From Symbiodinium natans (taxonomy: Eukaryota; Sar; Dinophyceae; Suessiales; Symbiodiniaceae), in the NCBI GenBank assembly GCA_905221605.1, contig CAJNDS010002208.1, positions 1 through 64,000 on the forward strand: a stretch of 64,000 nucleotides of DNA, read 5' to 3'. Below, piece by piece: positions 33,522 through 45,146 of this stretch. Position 1 is the stretch's first letter; each line of letters starts with the position of its first letter. The notes beneath the pieces are model-generated. The model had not been told where the DNA came from. It did no database searches and saw nothing but the letters and a program-made list of their open reading frames with translations. The translations under genes were made by a program, and so were the position numbers.

Positions 33522-33530
33522 TCTCTTTTT
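33430..33530. repeat. (CT)n microsatellite
   Basis: About 95 bp of CT with rare CG/CACT interruptions, in opposite polarity to the purine tracts just upstream. Confidence 0.95.
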
Positions 33531-33837
33531 CGTTCGCTCTTGTTCACAAAGCAGAGATACCCTTTCTTCGCTCATTGCATCCCTATATTGTAAAAAGTGT
33601 GCTCGGCGCAGCCCCCCTTGCCAACAGCTCCGGATCGAGGAAACAGAAGCTGTGTCGCTAGAATCCGCTAGGGCCGCTACGGGGTCGAGACTGCAAGCAT
33701 GCACACACGGTGACAGGCTCTCGTTGCTTTTGTGGCTTCGCCGAATGAAGCATGCAGGTCCTGCAAGTATTGTCACATGAACCACGTCAGACTCTCAGCA
33801 TTCCAACATCTGCCGGTTTCGACCCAGCCAGCTCAAG

Positions 33838-34958
33838 TCGCCGAGACCAAGCGGAAGAAAGACCGGCCACCCAAATTGGCGGAGATCCTGGTTCTTACTG
33901 CGATCAATTTGGCTGAAAGGTGCCTTAACTGGCTTAGCCGGCTTAACCATTGTGAAGCACCAAGGTACGTGAGGAGTGCAAGCAAGTCGCAAATCAGGCA
34001 TCGCATTCGGCATATCTCGGCATGCCTCCGCACCGTTTTGCCACACGTGCTGGCCAGGTTTTCAGGAGCGAAGCCGCTTAGAGCTCGGTTTTCTCGAATC
34101 GCTAGGTTCACTTGGCGTTTGGGAATGAATGGGCATGAAGACTTGTCAAGGCTGCTGCTTCTGGCGATGTGGCTTTGCTAATCATTTTTTGACAGCTGTA
34201 ATCGGCAGAATCGCGCAATTGCCACGGAGTTGCCATGCTAAGTGCCTTGCAAAGAAGTTCCCAAACGCGTTAGCCAGGATGTCACAACCGCTCAGCTTTC
34301 CAAGGCCAGCCAATGCCTCAGTTGATTCAGTGCTTTTTTCAGCGCTTACCTCTGAAGTGGGGAAGGTGACTGTCCTCACTTACCATTGTTACCGTATTGT
34401 GAGCATTCAGTCTCAAGCAGATACCTGAGGTCCCACAACGACCAAGTACACCGCTTCTGTTCTTCGGGCCCTCAATCGGCAGGGTCTCCAGAGCCAGAGC
34501 GAGATTACGGGCCAGGCTGGGCACTGAGCAGTTGGACTTGGGGGAATGGGAATCTTTGTGGGTGGTGGGAATCATATGGGAACATAGGGGAGTCAAAAGG
34601 AATCTTGGCGACCTGTGTTCTCAACGCCCGGATTCCGAGTTGTGTCGGCCGAGGCTAGGGACGCTGCCTCGAGTTCGTCACTGAGGTTGTAAGGACATGC
34701 TCTGCAGTGCGCAAATATGCTTGAAGGATGTGGAGCATGTGGCACATGTGGCACGCAACATCCCCGGCTTAGAAAAGAGGAACAGCCACGGCTTTGGATT
34801 GATGTACACAACCTGGCATCTGCTTGATTCTTGGTTTGCCAACGCCAGGACCCATCAGCGATGTTGCCCGAATTCGAGGGGAGCTGCTGCTTTGTCATCG
34901 CGTGTACAGTGTGCAGTTCCCAGAGTCCTGGAGTGACGCCGACACTCATCTGCGCTAA
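33838..34958 (+). CDS. Candidate two-exon fragment of an unknown gene
   Basis: Exon 33838-33890 reads AETKRKKDRPPKLAEIL between an AG acceptor and a GT donor. A terminal exon 34859-34958 reads DVARIRGELLLCHRVYSVQF, then PESWSDADTHLR and TAA. A stretch at about 34490-34550 (LRARLGTEQLDLGEWE) may be another exon. Linking them is a guess. Confidence 0.35.
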
Positions 34959-35404
34959 TGTGCCAAGAGGGCGCGAGAGATTTACTCCCGGAACTGCGAA
35001 TATCTGCAATGTGGGCTTGCTCCTGCTCCCGTTTCCCGATAGTTGTGGGGCTTGAGAAGAAGCTCCAAGAGCGTCTTCAAAGTCCAACAGTTCAGTTCAG
35101 TTCCCCTACAAGGGCAGTTGGCCTTCTTCATTCGAAGGCGAACTGCAGAAATGTTGCGCATCACTTGCGACATCGCAGACATCGCTGACGAGCCAGAGTC
35201 GAAGTTTTGAATTGTGGGCACCGTGCCACACCTTTTGGGGCAGCTTGTGCCCCATTCAGCCAGCACTCCCTGCTTCAGCCTCCGCAATTCCAGCCTCAAA
35301 GGCTTGAGCGACGTTTTGATCCAAATGTAGGAGTCAGCTCGGTTCCCTTTGACTGGCAAGTGCTTTGTCATGCTGAGTCGACATTCAGCGAATCTGTATC
35401 TACC

Positions 35405-36739
35405 ATGGTCGGCTCTGGTCGACGTGTCTTGCCAGCACTAAAATTCGTCAAGGTATTGCATGTCTTCGAGGCGCGCTTCGCCCACGCTCGGCGATCCCTT
35501 CCTGACGAGCTTAGGCTCTCGTAGATTCGTAGATATGTGTTGCGTGTCATGTTGACCAGTCGCAACAAGGATGCGACTGGGCACACGGCTCTTGGATGCC
35601 ACATCCTGGCCGTCATTGCTGCCATTGCCCCCGCTTCCGCTCTGGCTCCAGTTTGGCAGCGGCACTGCTTTTGGTGTCCTTCGAGTCGTTCAAGCATGAT
35701 GCCCTGACTGCGTCGAGAATCTCGCAAGCTAAGCCAGCTCGCCGGCATTCTCTGCACATTTCATGTCAATTGTAGGAGCCTTGGCGCGGCAAAGCTGTGC
35801 GCTGTGTGCTTGGACCTGCTGACTGATCGTACCAGCTAGATGCCGCCCGAGTTTGCGCGGCTCTAGCTGGATGCCATTGATGCTTGGCCCCCCAAATGTA
35901 CCATTTGGCCTCCATGAAACAAAGCTAGCCAAGTTTGGTGGCCTGCCAGGGACCAGTGGCATTCAGTGGCTTAATATGTCTTCGAAAACTTTAATATCGC
36001 ATGCTGCGTCGAAAAGGTCGACCCTGGAGATGGGGATTTCCGCTTGGCTTTCGCTTTCAGAGCTGTTGACGGGGAAGGGTTGCCGATTTTCATAAGCTTG
36101 GCTTTTCATGAGGGCATAGCATGAACAGTGAACTTAGCATGAGCCGAGTCATTACATCTCAATACATCTCTCGTGTTGCAGGGCATCGGCTCCAATGCGC
36201 CCCCCTTGCAACAAATTGAAGTGCTGACTTCCCTGCCCGATCCAGCCCAAAGCAGAAAGTCCGTGAGAGGCAGAAAAGTTTAAAGAGACATGAACGGACA
36301 CCCTGAGATGTGGAAACAAGACTTCGACCGCAACTTCAGAACGGGAGAGTGCTGGATCAGGCTGGGGAGATTTAGCTTGCCATTTAGATGCATGGACAAG
36401 GTGCAGACGGGAGAGTGCCTGCTGTCCTGTCAACTGCCCCTGTGCCGGAAACTGGCATGGCACCAGCGGCGGCAGCAGAGGTTCGTTTCAGGCCTTCGTG
36501 GCAGCCATGGACTCCGGACGTCGAGGGAAAGAGGCCCCAAGTGAAGAATCCTTGCTGACCCAAATCATCACATCCAACAGCAGGTATAGCGCCTCCAGCT
36601 CCTCCTACGTTCTCGGTTCACAGGCCGATCTCGGATGCCTGGGAGCAGCCTGGAATGTACGCACTCATGCTATGTGAGGGTTGTACCAAACAGGTCCCTG
36701 TCTTCCACTTTATCTGCAAGAGATATTCCAAGCAAGTGT
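35405..36739 (+). CDS. Unknown small protein with a possible membrane segment and Cys-rich end
   Basis: Exon 1 35405-35520 (ATG, MVGSGRRVLPALKFVK, GT donor) joins in phase to 35560 onward, which reads SRNKDATGHTALGCHILAVI then AAIAPASALAP, a hydrophobic run that could span a membrane. This exon must end before the TGA at 35705. Later exons 36182-36262, 36492-36583 and 36622-36739 (TAG) are phase-perfect: PPLQQIEVLTSLPDPAQSRK, AFVAAMDSGRRGKEAPSEES, then PISDAWEQPGMYALMLCEGC and TKQVPVFHFICKRYSKQV. The 35.7-36.2 kb link is uncertain (possible exon near 35838), so the two halves could be separate genes. The last three exons are strong. No family recognised. Confidence 0.6.
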
Positions 36740-37953
36740 AGTGTTTTGACCCCCAAAGACCGGCGACAAAGAATTGGAATAGGATGAACATACGCCCTTC
36801 GAAAGCTCGGAAGAAGTGACTACCAAACTTTGCATTTTCGACCACGAAGTGACCACCAAAAACTTTGCATTTTCGACCACAAACATCTACTTCCATGTAT
36901 GCCGCTCACCTCACACCCTTGACAGACCTGTGCAAAGCAAAAAGGTTGGGACAGTACCGTATTTCGGCACAAGCCGGGCCAAACATGCTGCGCTACAGCA
37001 TATTCATACTTCGGAGTCGCCTGTTTTCGGGATAGTACAGCATCTTGGCCACGACTTCACAACGACGTCGTATTTCCTGTTGAATCTTGTTGGAGATGCG
37101 GGGCCTCCAACTTGCTAATGTCAGAAACGACAATTTTTTTCATGTTACCGGAGGGCCATAGAAAAGGCTGAGCATACTTGATCCAACGATACAGGCGAGC
37201 TTGCAGCTTAAACTTTCTGGATTGGAGCCATTGTTTTGGTACGACGTTTGGACATTTTTATAAGCTTAGAAATCTCAAGGCTGTAAACTTTGGGACAGCA
37301 CAACGCCTTTCAGGAGGGGTGCGCCAGAATGCCGTACTGTTTCAATGAAATTGCGGGCCGGAGAGCACGCTCCAAGACACTTCTTTTGAGATTCTCGTCG
37401 ATTCTCGTCCCAATTTCTTATGACTCCTCTAATTACCAGGCTCCACCTTTGTCCCTTCCTCACCCACAGAAGTGGTCACCGACTTCCCACAAAGTCAACA
37501 ACTAGAATACTAGACGAGGTAGTGGAGAAGTTTTCGAGAAGTTTCCCGAAGTTTCTTTCACGGCCTGCACGGCCTGCACGGCCTGCACGGCCTGCACGGC
37601 CTGCACGGCCTGCACGGCCTGCACGGCCTGCACGGCCTGCAGCCCAACAACCCAGCAACAAAAAGATGAGAAGCGTGAGAGGTGTTTACGTTGTCGAAAC
37701 CTCGGGCTGAACATCGATTTCCGAAAAGAGTCTCTGCCAGGAATTTCAATCTGTTCATCTCTGTAACGTCAATACGTAAAGCACTTTCACCAGCAATTCT
37801 ACCACATGTACATACACGTGTTTGCACATGCATGTACACATGCAACGCTTGTATGCTTGCAGGACCAGGGCTGTTCCGGCACATGGCCTGGAACAAATAT
37901 CATGTCAGGCCCCAGCTGCAGCAAACGAGCGCTAATGCGCCTTTTTAGTGCAG
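36740..37953. other. Spacer with small tandem repeats
   Basis: No gene seen. A 30-bp direct duplication containing 'tttgcattttcgaccac' lies at about 36816-36882, and the 9-bp minisatellite below at 37560-37641. Confidence 0.4.
37560..37641. repeat. 9-bp minisatellite (CGGCCTGCA)n
   Basis: Nine perfect tandem copies. One + frame reads (ARP)n, but the surrounding frame is not exon-like. Confidence 0.95.
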
Positions 37954-38121
37954 ATGAACTTTGAGAGAAGGTTTGCACACAGCGGGGGCCTCAAGTGCGA
38001 CCACATGCGACCACTACAGGAGCAGGAGTCGCCGTGGGACATGTGCCCGAGTTGCCAATTGTCCGGATCTCAGCTCATTGTTGAAGGCGTGGCAAGAAAT
38101 CGCCAGAAATCGATTCGCTGA
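37954..38121 (+). CDS. Small Cys-containing terminal exon or 55-codon ORF
   Basis: ATG 37954 follows a TAGTGCAG acceptor-like site, so it may be either a start or an exon edge. It reads MNFERRFAHSGGLKCDHMRP, then SPWDMCPSCQLSGSQLIVEG, ending KSIR TGA. The C..H and CPSC pairs suggest a small zinc-binding end; no family assigned. Confidence 0.4.
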   Translation: MNFERRFAHSGGLKCDHMRPLQEQESPWDMCPSCQLSGSQLIVEGVARNRQKSIR

Positions 38122-39901
38122 GCACCGAGGTGTGGCAGCGAACGGGCTTCTCGGATTCGGAACTTGTTTTGCACGAATGCGCCACATGCTGACACCGTGT
38201 GAGACTTCAGCTGCCGAGGCTACCATCCCCATGTGGAGATGTGGCATCAGCACATGGCGAGTTCAGCTTTACCTCCATGGACACCGCAGAATGTTATGAC
38301 GGCAGTCCACGAGGCCGAGGAAAAAGGGACAAGTGACAAGAGCACATATGGTGAGAGCATCTGGGGAGAACGGCACAAACAAGAAGGGAGTCGGTGTGCA
38401 GAGAATGGTGTGGACAAGTGTTCGGAAGGTCCAAAACTACCAGAACTACGGCTCCTCGGCTATTTGCTGTTTGTTCTGCTTTCAAAGTTTGAGCTCCTGC
38501 TGGTGTGGAATACTGTGCAAATCGAAGCGTCCTCAGTGAATTGAGGAAGAGTTCCCATTGTTCCCCCGAGTCATCCGCCTTTGCCAACACAGTTGCTTTT
38601 GGGTCAGGCCATGCCGAAACTTGTCAAGAGCAAGAATTAGGATCTGGGTGTGCAGCTACAATCGTGCAGGCTGGACTGAGACATGGAGGGCGTGGAGTAC
38701 CTCAAATGCATCAGCAGGCAACCTTCTGTCACGCATTGACGTAAATTGTGAAGCTTTGAGCTTCCATTTCGGAGGTGTGTACTTTCATTGTCCAGAACAT
38801 CCCCTCCCGCTACACGCCGCGGAGGTTAATGGAGGCGTTTCAGAGAGGTGGTGCAGGCGGCACGATGGGATTTGGCAAGGGGAAATAAATGTGGCCAGGA
38901 CTGCCGAGGCATCGGCATCCTCTGCCCCGGAAGCAGCCCCTGAGATCTCATGTTCAACATGCTCAACATGTTAGACATCATGTTCTCAGCGGATGCTCAT
39001 CTGGATGGTGGGAGTGCCGGGGTCTACTTTTAACTTGACCCACCTCGGCCTGCCCAGCGTCGATCAAGGCTTTGAGAGGCTTCGTGTGCAATCAATTCCT
39101 TTTGGGGATCCTCGAACACGCCGGCTCATGTAAAAAGACCAGGCACCCCACATGTGAGTGGTAAAGCACGGTAAAGCAAGACAAGGCGGGGGCTCCGCAG
39201 AGAGGGGCTCGGAGGTGGAAGTGAGGGCTGGGCAGGGTGGCGTTGGGGAGGGGATGAGAGGTACTTGCTTCATGCTACCAAGACACCGGCGGATTTCAAT
39301 ACCATGCGACCTGCCTTCTGACATGCCTCCAACTTCCAGACCTTCCATTTCCTATGCCGAAGTAGGGGGTGGGCGGCGGGAAATCTGATCCAAAGAATGA
39401 ACAAAATCATATGAAGTGGGCTCAGACAAGTTGCGAGAAGCGATGGGGTCTCTCTAGCCCTTGGGTTTGGGAGCCCCGGAGCGGCAACTTCACACCTGAA
39501 AAATTCAGCGACTCGGGGTGGTGCTTCCCAGGGTCTTACTTCGCTTCAACACCCACAGAATGCCGTAGAAATGAGATTTGCTCGTGGAATGCACCATTTT
39601 GAAGGCTATCCCAGGCAGACCTAGACTCTATAGAAAGTTCCGGAGCAGCCTCCGGTTCCTGTTCTGGAGGTTCTGCAGTCGTTTCTGGAGCGCTTCGAAC
39701 ATTTCTGTATTATAATGTAACCCATGAGTAAATCACGTTTTCATACTATGGCAACGCTTCCGAACATGTAGCGCATGCCGCCTCTGTCTTGGGCTGAACT
39801 ACAGTGGGTTCATTTGTTCTTGTTGAGTGCCGCGTGCGAAGACCCTCCGTTAAAGGCCGCGCTTGCGAAAATCATGCCATGAATTGTCAATGCCCTGGCA
39901 G
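38122..39901. other. Spacer, no supported exon
   Basis: ORFs at 38233-38544, 38558-38974 and 39158-39388 have no splice-phase support. Nothing recognised; the upstream exons of the RRM gene should lie here but were not found. Confidence 0.3.
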
Positions 39902-41020
39902 GTGGCATTAACTTTCTATACCTACCGTTCAGGCCAGCAGTGAGGATAATGTTCACACGGGCCAATCAAGTCGGAATAAGTGGGATCGTTCTTGCACAGG
40001 TACAGGCAGAGGCGGTCCAGCCGCTACGTCTTCGTCAATTTCCGGTCCGTGGAACAAGCTGCCCTTTTCAGGAGCAGGTCAGGGTTTTGGGGGCTCTTTG
40101 CAGCAGTCGACACCTTCAAGACCGTACGTGTGCCTGTCTTTAGCACATGGTTGGTTGGGAAGGGGCTAAACTTATGAGTGTGGAGTTTCGGCGGGGCCAC
40201 TGAAGCTAAAACCATTTGTTTTCCCCGCCCATGGGGAGCGGGTGGGGAAATCTTCCTTGCGATTGCATACAAGGGTTATTCTAGTGGAGGAGGTACCGTG
40301 CTATTCAAGCGTCCGCATTGCGCGGCATGTGTGCCCCTTCACAACCTAGAAACCCCAAACCCTAAACGTAAACCCCAATCCCTAGAAGTCCAAACCTTGG
40401 CACCCTAATGGCCTATACAGCTCTTGCTGCCCCATCCCAAAACTTCAACCCCTTCATCGGACCTATGCACCAAACTTACCCTCCCCACCAGCCTTGAGGC
40501 ACCTACAGCCTCAGCCCCCAAACCCGGAAGCGGCTAAGCCTAATCCCCCGACAATGCAAACACCTAAAGCTGCAGCCGCACAACCGTACGGCCCACATGA
40601 GGGGGTCGAGCACGCACTGATCATACATTGCTCTTGGATTCTGCTGGTTTTTTCTTGAGCCCTCCATGCTTTTTGTTTTGTGTTGAACTGATCTGTGGGA
40701 GGTGGGATGGGCGGCCGCTACAGCAGTGGGAGCGGCCTCTCGCAATGGGCCCAGTGATGAGTGGAAGGGTGGAATGCATTGAGCAATTGAAAAAAGGCAA
40801 AACGAGAAGCGCAACAAAAGAGAGAGAAGAAGAAGAATGGCGATAGAGAGTGAGAGAGAGAGAGGGCGACAGGGAGAGAGCGAGAGCGAGCTCAGAGCTG
40901 AGTTTTGTGCCGTTGTTGAAGTCAATAAAAGTCTCGATCTCGGCTCTTTCCTGCACCCTTCACCAGGTGTTTGGCATCGCACGGACGCAGGGCCTGGAAG
41001 CCAACATGCGCCCTCTCTGA
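39902..41020 (+). CDS. Mei2-type RNA recognition motif protein, 3' part
   Basis: Exon 39902-39932 reads GINFLYLPF (GC donor). It joins in phase to exon 40000-40077, RYRQRRSSRYVFVNFRSVEQ and AALFRS (GT donor). Together they match the middle of a Mei2-like RRM: a YLP strand, then the RNP1-like RYVFVNF. A terminal exon 40967-41020 after CAG reads VFGIARTQGLEANMRPL TGA, like the end of that domain (ArvQGleAN). Phase between 40077 and 40967 does not match, so at least one exon is missing; upstream exons were not found. Mei2-like proteins bind RNA; such RRMs are abundant in dinoflagellates. Confidence 0.6.
40330..40415. repeat. Interstitial telomere-like repeats
   Basis: Degenerate CCCTAAA units (AACCCCAAACCCTAAACGTA and neighbours) inside an intron of the RRM gene. 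Plant-type TTTAGGG is the usual dinoflagellate telomere repeat. Confidence 0.6.
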
Positions 41021-41264
41021 GCGTGACAAAAGCTTTCCCCCTTCGCAACACAAATGCCCTCTCTTCCTGAGCGGCATGCGCTCTGAGAGAGCGCTGGAGT
41101 TTTTTGGGAGGTGCGGTCTTTTTTGGGCATGTTGGGGCTGGCAGGTACTTACATGCCTTCGGTCGCGAGAGGGAGGAGAGGGCACAACCCATAGTGTCAG
41201 CACGCCGGCAATTAGACATGTGTGTCACATGTTTTGTGTCGAAAGCTTGATTCTGCTCCTGCAG

Positions 41265-41729
41265 CTTGCTGAAGCCAACGAAAGTCTCAGGTTCTTCAAT
41301 GATGTGGAGGTGACTTTCGACCAAGCTTGGCGCCACCTACAGCAGACGCTGTCCCCCATGGACCCTCGGACTGGACATTTTGGAGCTCTCGCTTCGACAG
41401 TTCATCCGTTTGCTCCCTCTCTCGACAGTTTTCCAAGCCGCTCCTCAGCTCCTCAGCTCTTCCTCAGAGGACTGGGCCATGGTGGAACGTGAGGCCAACA
41501 ACAGCCGTGCAGACATGGAAGATGAAGAAGAGGGCCCGTCGGCTGCAGATCGGATCAGCACCGGTCCAATCACATCAATCACTGCTCAACCATGCCCTTT
41601 CGCATGCCCCAAGCTACGCGCTTGCGATGTTTGCCCTGAGGTGGCGGTGAAGGTGCGGAGTACACCTACGATCCAGGGGCTTCCGTGACCTCCTCGACCA
41701 GCGGGTCAAGAATTGTCATCAATTTATAA
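41265..41729 (+). CDS. Unknown acidic protein, 3' part, with an apparent 1-nt frameshift
   Basis: After a CTGCAG acceptor the exon reads LAEANESLRFFNDVEVTFDQ AWRHLQQTLSPMDPR. The protein then continues only in the next frame as LDILELSLRQFIRLLPLSTV ... VEREANNSRADMEDEEEGPS, to a GC donor at 41558. Dropping the single A at 41370 would make it continuous. The terminal exon 41641-41729 joins in phase and ends GSRIVINL TAA. Possible first exon at about 41079-41114 (MRSERALEFFGR). No domain recognised. Confidence 0.45.
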
Positions 41730-43430
41730 CATTGATGTTCAATGAGCCGAGTAAAGTTGCAAAGCGGAGCTGATACACAAGCCACTTTGTTCACTGCAAC
41801 ACTTCTACAGAGCTTTACAGAATTGGCTACTCAGCTCTAACCGCCCCTTGTGTGGGCCGGTGTGGGGCCCATATCTGATGCCCTCATCACAGAAACGTAA
41901 AAGGTTGGGCTGTTTGGCACATCTCTGAGAGGCATCAGCGGTGCGCAGCAAGACCGCGTGAACATACAGGCGGTCATGTTGACCAGTCCCCAGATCTTCC
42001 TCATTGCTCTGCAGCGTATCACACAATGGCAAAGGCCATAAACCGAGGACCAAATTTCAACTGATTCAATTGAGAAAGGTGGTCGGCAAAACTGTTGTTT
42101 GGGAGACGTTCTTCGTCTCTCCGTATGCTTCGAAAACTACCTCGCGCATGAGGCATATTCCTAAGTTGGGTTGAATATATTTTGTGATTTCTGGACAGAA
42201 CCCGAACATCATCGACCAAACCTGAAACCTGCATGGCCCCATTGGTCCAATGCACTTCATGAATTTTCACAGGGCATTTTCGCACCTCGTCACGACGATG
42301 TCCTCCTGGACCATAAGACATGCAGCAGCGCAGACTCACCGTGGCATGCCTCCGCAATGCTAGCCTGGGCTAGCGTCAACAGGAACTCATTTTCTCACTG
42401 TCCAGGAGTAGACATGGGTGAATCAGGTGCAGTGCCGACATCCATTGCCCAGATGTTCCCCACCTAAAGTGACTTATAGTGACTTATAGTGACTTGTAGC
42501 GACAGTCCCCCGATGGACTTTGCAAGCAAGATCAGTCGTTGCAAAGGCTGCTGCTACTTGGAGTCTACAAGGGGAACCTCGGACACCCCAAAAGATCCAT
42601 GCTTTTCTCGTATCGGGAAGGTACGTTGGCTGCCAGTGTTTCGGTGCAAGTGGTTTTTGCATCTCTTTGGTTCACGCTGGGCTTCCCTGCACGAGCTGCA
42701 GCATGTAAAGCCAGCGCCCACTTAATTCTGCCATAGTTAGTGTGAGGGTGACAGCTGACTTGCTGCAACTCTTTAAGCAGGTGAGTTTTAACTTTGCTGT
42801 CGCAGCGAAGTAGAACCTGACTCCTGCCTTAATGGAGAAGCCATCAGAAAGAAGTTCCATTGTCCGTCACATTGGCAAAACCGGAAAAGCTGCACTGGGC
42901 TCTGGAGCTTCACAAGTGCTTTCTTTCGGCAGCTTTCACGAAGCATTCCGCATGATTCACATGTCACTTCAGGCACAAGATGGCGCAAGTTGCGAAAGAC
43001 CTGGCTGCGAGGCACATTCAAGGGCTGCAGAAGATGAACAATGAATGTTAGAGCGAGAGGGAGAGGGAGAGGGAGAGAGAGAGCGAGACAGAACTCCATC
43101 GGTGGCTATTCTCAACACGCACCACACCCATTCCCAACACGCGCCTTAACACGACTAACATTCGGAGTGAACAATCCAGGAACCTCAGCTCAAGATATCC
43201 TGTAGCAGGTCGACCAGGGACCGACCAGCTTGATAGAGCAATTACAACCGACTCACCAAACCCTGCGCACAATCTAGTTGAAGCAAATTATGACAATTAT
43301 GAATTGGCCCTCTGATGCTCCATCCGAAGGACTGTGAAATGCACACACCTGCACTGCAACCTGAACCTGCTTCCGTAAGCAGCGGAAAACCATGATTCAC
43401 AGACCATTCCTGTATCAGTTAGCTGGAAAT
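41730..43430. other. Spacer, no supported gene
   Basis: An ORF at 42832-43044 starts from ATG and reads MEKPSERSSIVRHIGKTGKA; it could be a small gene but lacks other support. A (GAGAGG)n tract lies at 43049-43085. Confidence 0.3.
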
Positions 43431-43439
43431 CCTCCAACT

Positions 43440-43560
43440 TAAAACGCTGAATCCAACACCCTGAAACCGAACCCTGAACTCAAACATTGAATCCAATACC
43501 CTGACACGGAACCCTAAACTCCAAAACCCTAAACTCGGAACCACTGAACTAACTACACAC
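43440..43560. repeat. Interstitial telomere-like repeats
   Basis: Degenerate units of type ACCCTGAACTC and ACCCTAAACTC next to satellite array B. Confidence 0.55.
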
Positions 43561-43579
43561 CCAGAACACGGCACTCGAG

Positions 43580-44535
43580 ACTGAATTTAAATTCCACCCC
43601 CTCGTTTCTTGTTTTGTTTCTTGTGTTCATTATTCGCAAATTCGAGAAGTGGAGAATTCGTTTAAGTTCCACCCTCTCGGTTCTAGTTCATAGTCTGCAG
43701 AACAACAAATCCTTCTCTGACGTACCCAACACGCGGGGGGGTTGGGGGGGGGGGGGGGGGGGCCCCCCCCCCCCCCCCCCCCCCTTTGCTTGTTGTTGCC
43801 AGCCCTCCAAGGACCTTTCTTGTTCAAAAAGGGAGAATTAATCTAAATTCCACCCCCTTCGTTTCTTGTTTTTGTTTCTTGTGTTCATTATTTCGAAAAT
43901 CATAGAGGAGTAGAGAATAGCTCTGCCTTGTTTTTGTTTCTTGTGTTCATAATTCAAAAAGTAGAGAATGAGTAAGGAAGTAGAGACTTAACTTAAATTC
44001 TACCCCTCGCTTCTTGTTTTGTTTTTTGTGTTCAATATTTGAAAATGAGAGAAGTAGAGAAGTGGAGAATTAGTTTAAGTTCCACCCCTCTCGATTCTAG
44101 TTCATAATCCACATAACAACCTTTTCTGGTGTCAAGGGGGGTTGGGGGTGGCAGCCCCCCCCCCCCCCCATTTGCTTGTTGTTGCCAGCCCTCCAAGGAC
44201 CTTCCCCCCATTTGCTTGTTGTTGCCAGCCCTCCAAGGACCTTTCTTGTTCGAAAAGAATCTAAATTCGACCCCCCTCGTTTCTTGTTTTTTGTTTCTTG
44301 TGTTCATTAGAAGAAAATCAGAGAGTACTCAAAATTTCACCGCGTCGTTTCTTGTTTTCGTTTCTTGTGTTCATTCTTCGATAGAGAATTACTCTATAAA
44401 TTCCACCCCCCTCGTTTCTTGTTGTTCATCAGTCGAAAATCAGAGAGGAGTAGAGAAGCATTCCAAATTCCACTCTTGTTCATTATTCGAGAATCAGAGA
44501 GGAGTAGGCAATTCCTCTATAAATTCCACATCTTC
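43580..44535. repeat. Satellite array B with G/C palindromes
   Basis: About ten diverged units carrying 'aaattccacccc', 'cgtttcttgttttgtttcttgtgttcatt' and 'gaaaatcagagaggagtagag', related to array A at 28.5 kb. Two G-run/C-run palindromes (about 43734-43784, 44138-44170) are each followed by 'tttgcttgttgttgccagccctccaaggacc', the second in tandem duplicate. Confidence 0.8.
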
Positions 44536-45146
44536 CGAGGAGCCGAAAAATGCTCGGCGTGTTCAAACTTCCCGAGTTTGGCTCTGGTTCTGAGCAGCAG
44601 CGTCGTCGGATTGTTGGAAGTGTTTCTTGTTTATCCAAAACAACAAACCCTTTAAACTCCCACCTAGGAAACTCAAAAGAAGACTGTATACCCAAGTCCA
44701 AGTCCTCTCAAGAGAACTTTAAAGAAGTATCAAGAATAGGAAGGGTCGTCACTCCAAAACCTAGTTCTGGGTGGGAAACGTTCTCAACTCGATCCCCGTC
44801 CGCGCTGAACACGTGGGCTGCGTTCTCGACTCACCCTCGGTGCGTTCCCGACACACACCTCCACCGTTCCCGACACGCCCTGCCCCTGTTCCCAGCCCAC
44901 CCTCGGCTTGCTCCCAACACGTGTAACCGCTCAACCGTCATCCGTTTCACTCCGCCCGCCTCGAACAGTGGGGTGTGCCATCGCTTGGGCTTGAAGGGTG
45001 CTGCATTGCATTCGTGTCACCGAACAACTCGTGTACTCGATGCTCGCTGGAAGGCAAGGAAGGAAACAAGGAAGGACCGCAGGACCCACCTGCGACTGGA
45101 AGAGCAAGCCAATAATTGCCGATATGGAAAAACAGTTTGAGTGCAG

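Noticed and set aside
37420-37710. (ARP)n repeat protein
   Set aside because: Frame is created by the 9-bp minisatellite, with no exon signature on either side.
40503-41336. 277-codon reverse-strand ORF
   Set aside because: It runs through CT-rich microsatellite and opposite to the Mei2-type terminal exon; no domain.
44550-45140. 196-codon + strand ORF
   Set aside because: It spans short tandem words such as CGTTCCCGACAC and a proposed intron; only the phase-joined exons from 45147 on look coding.
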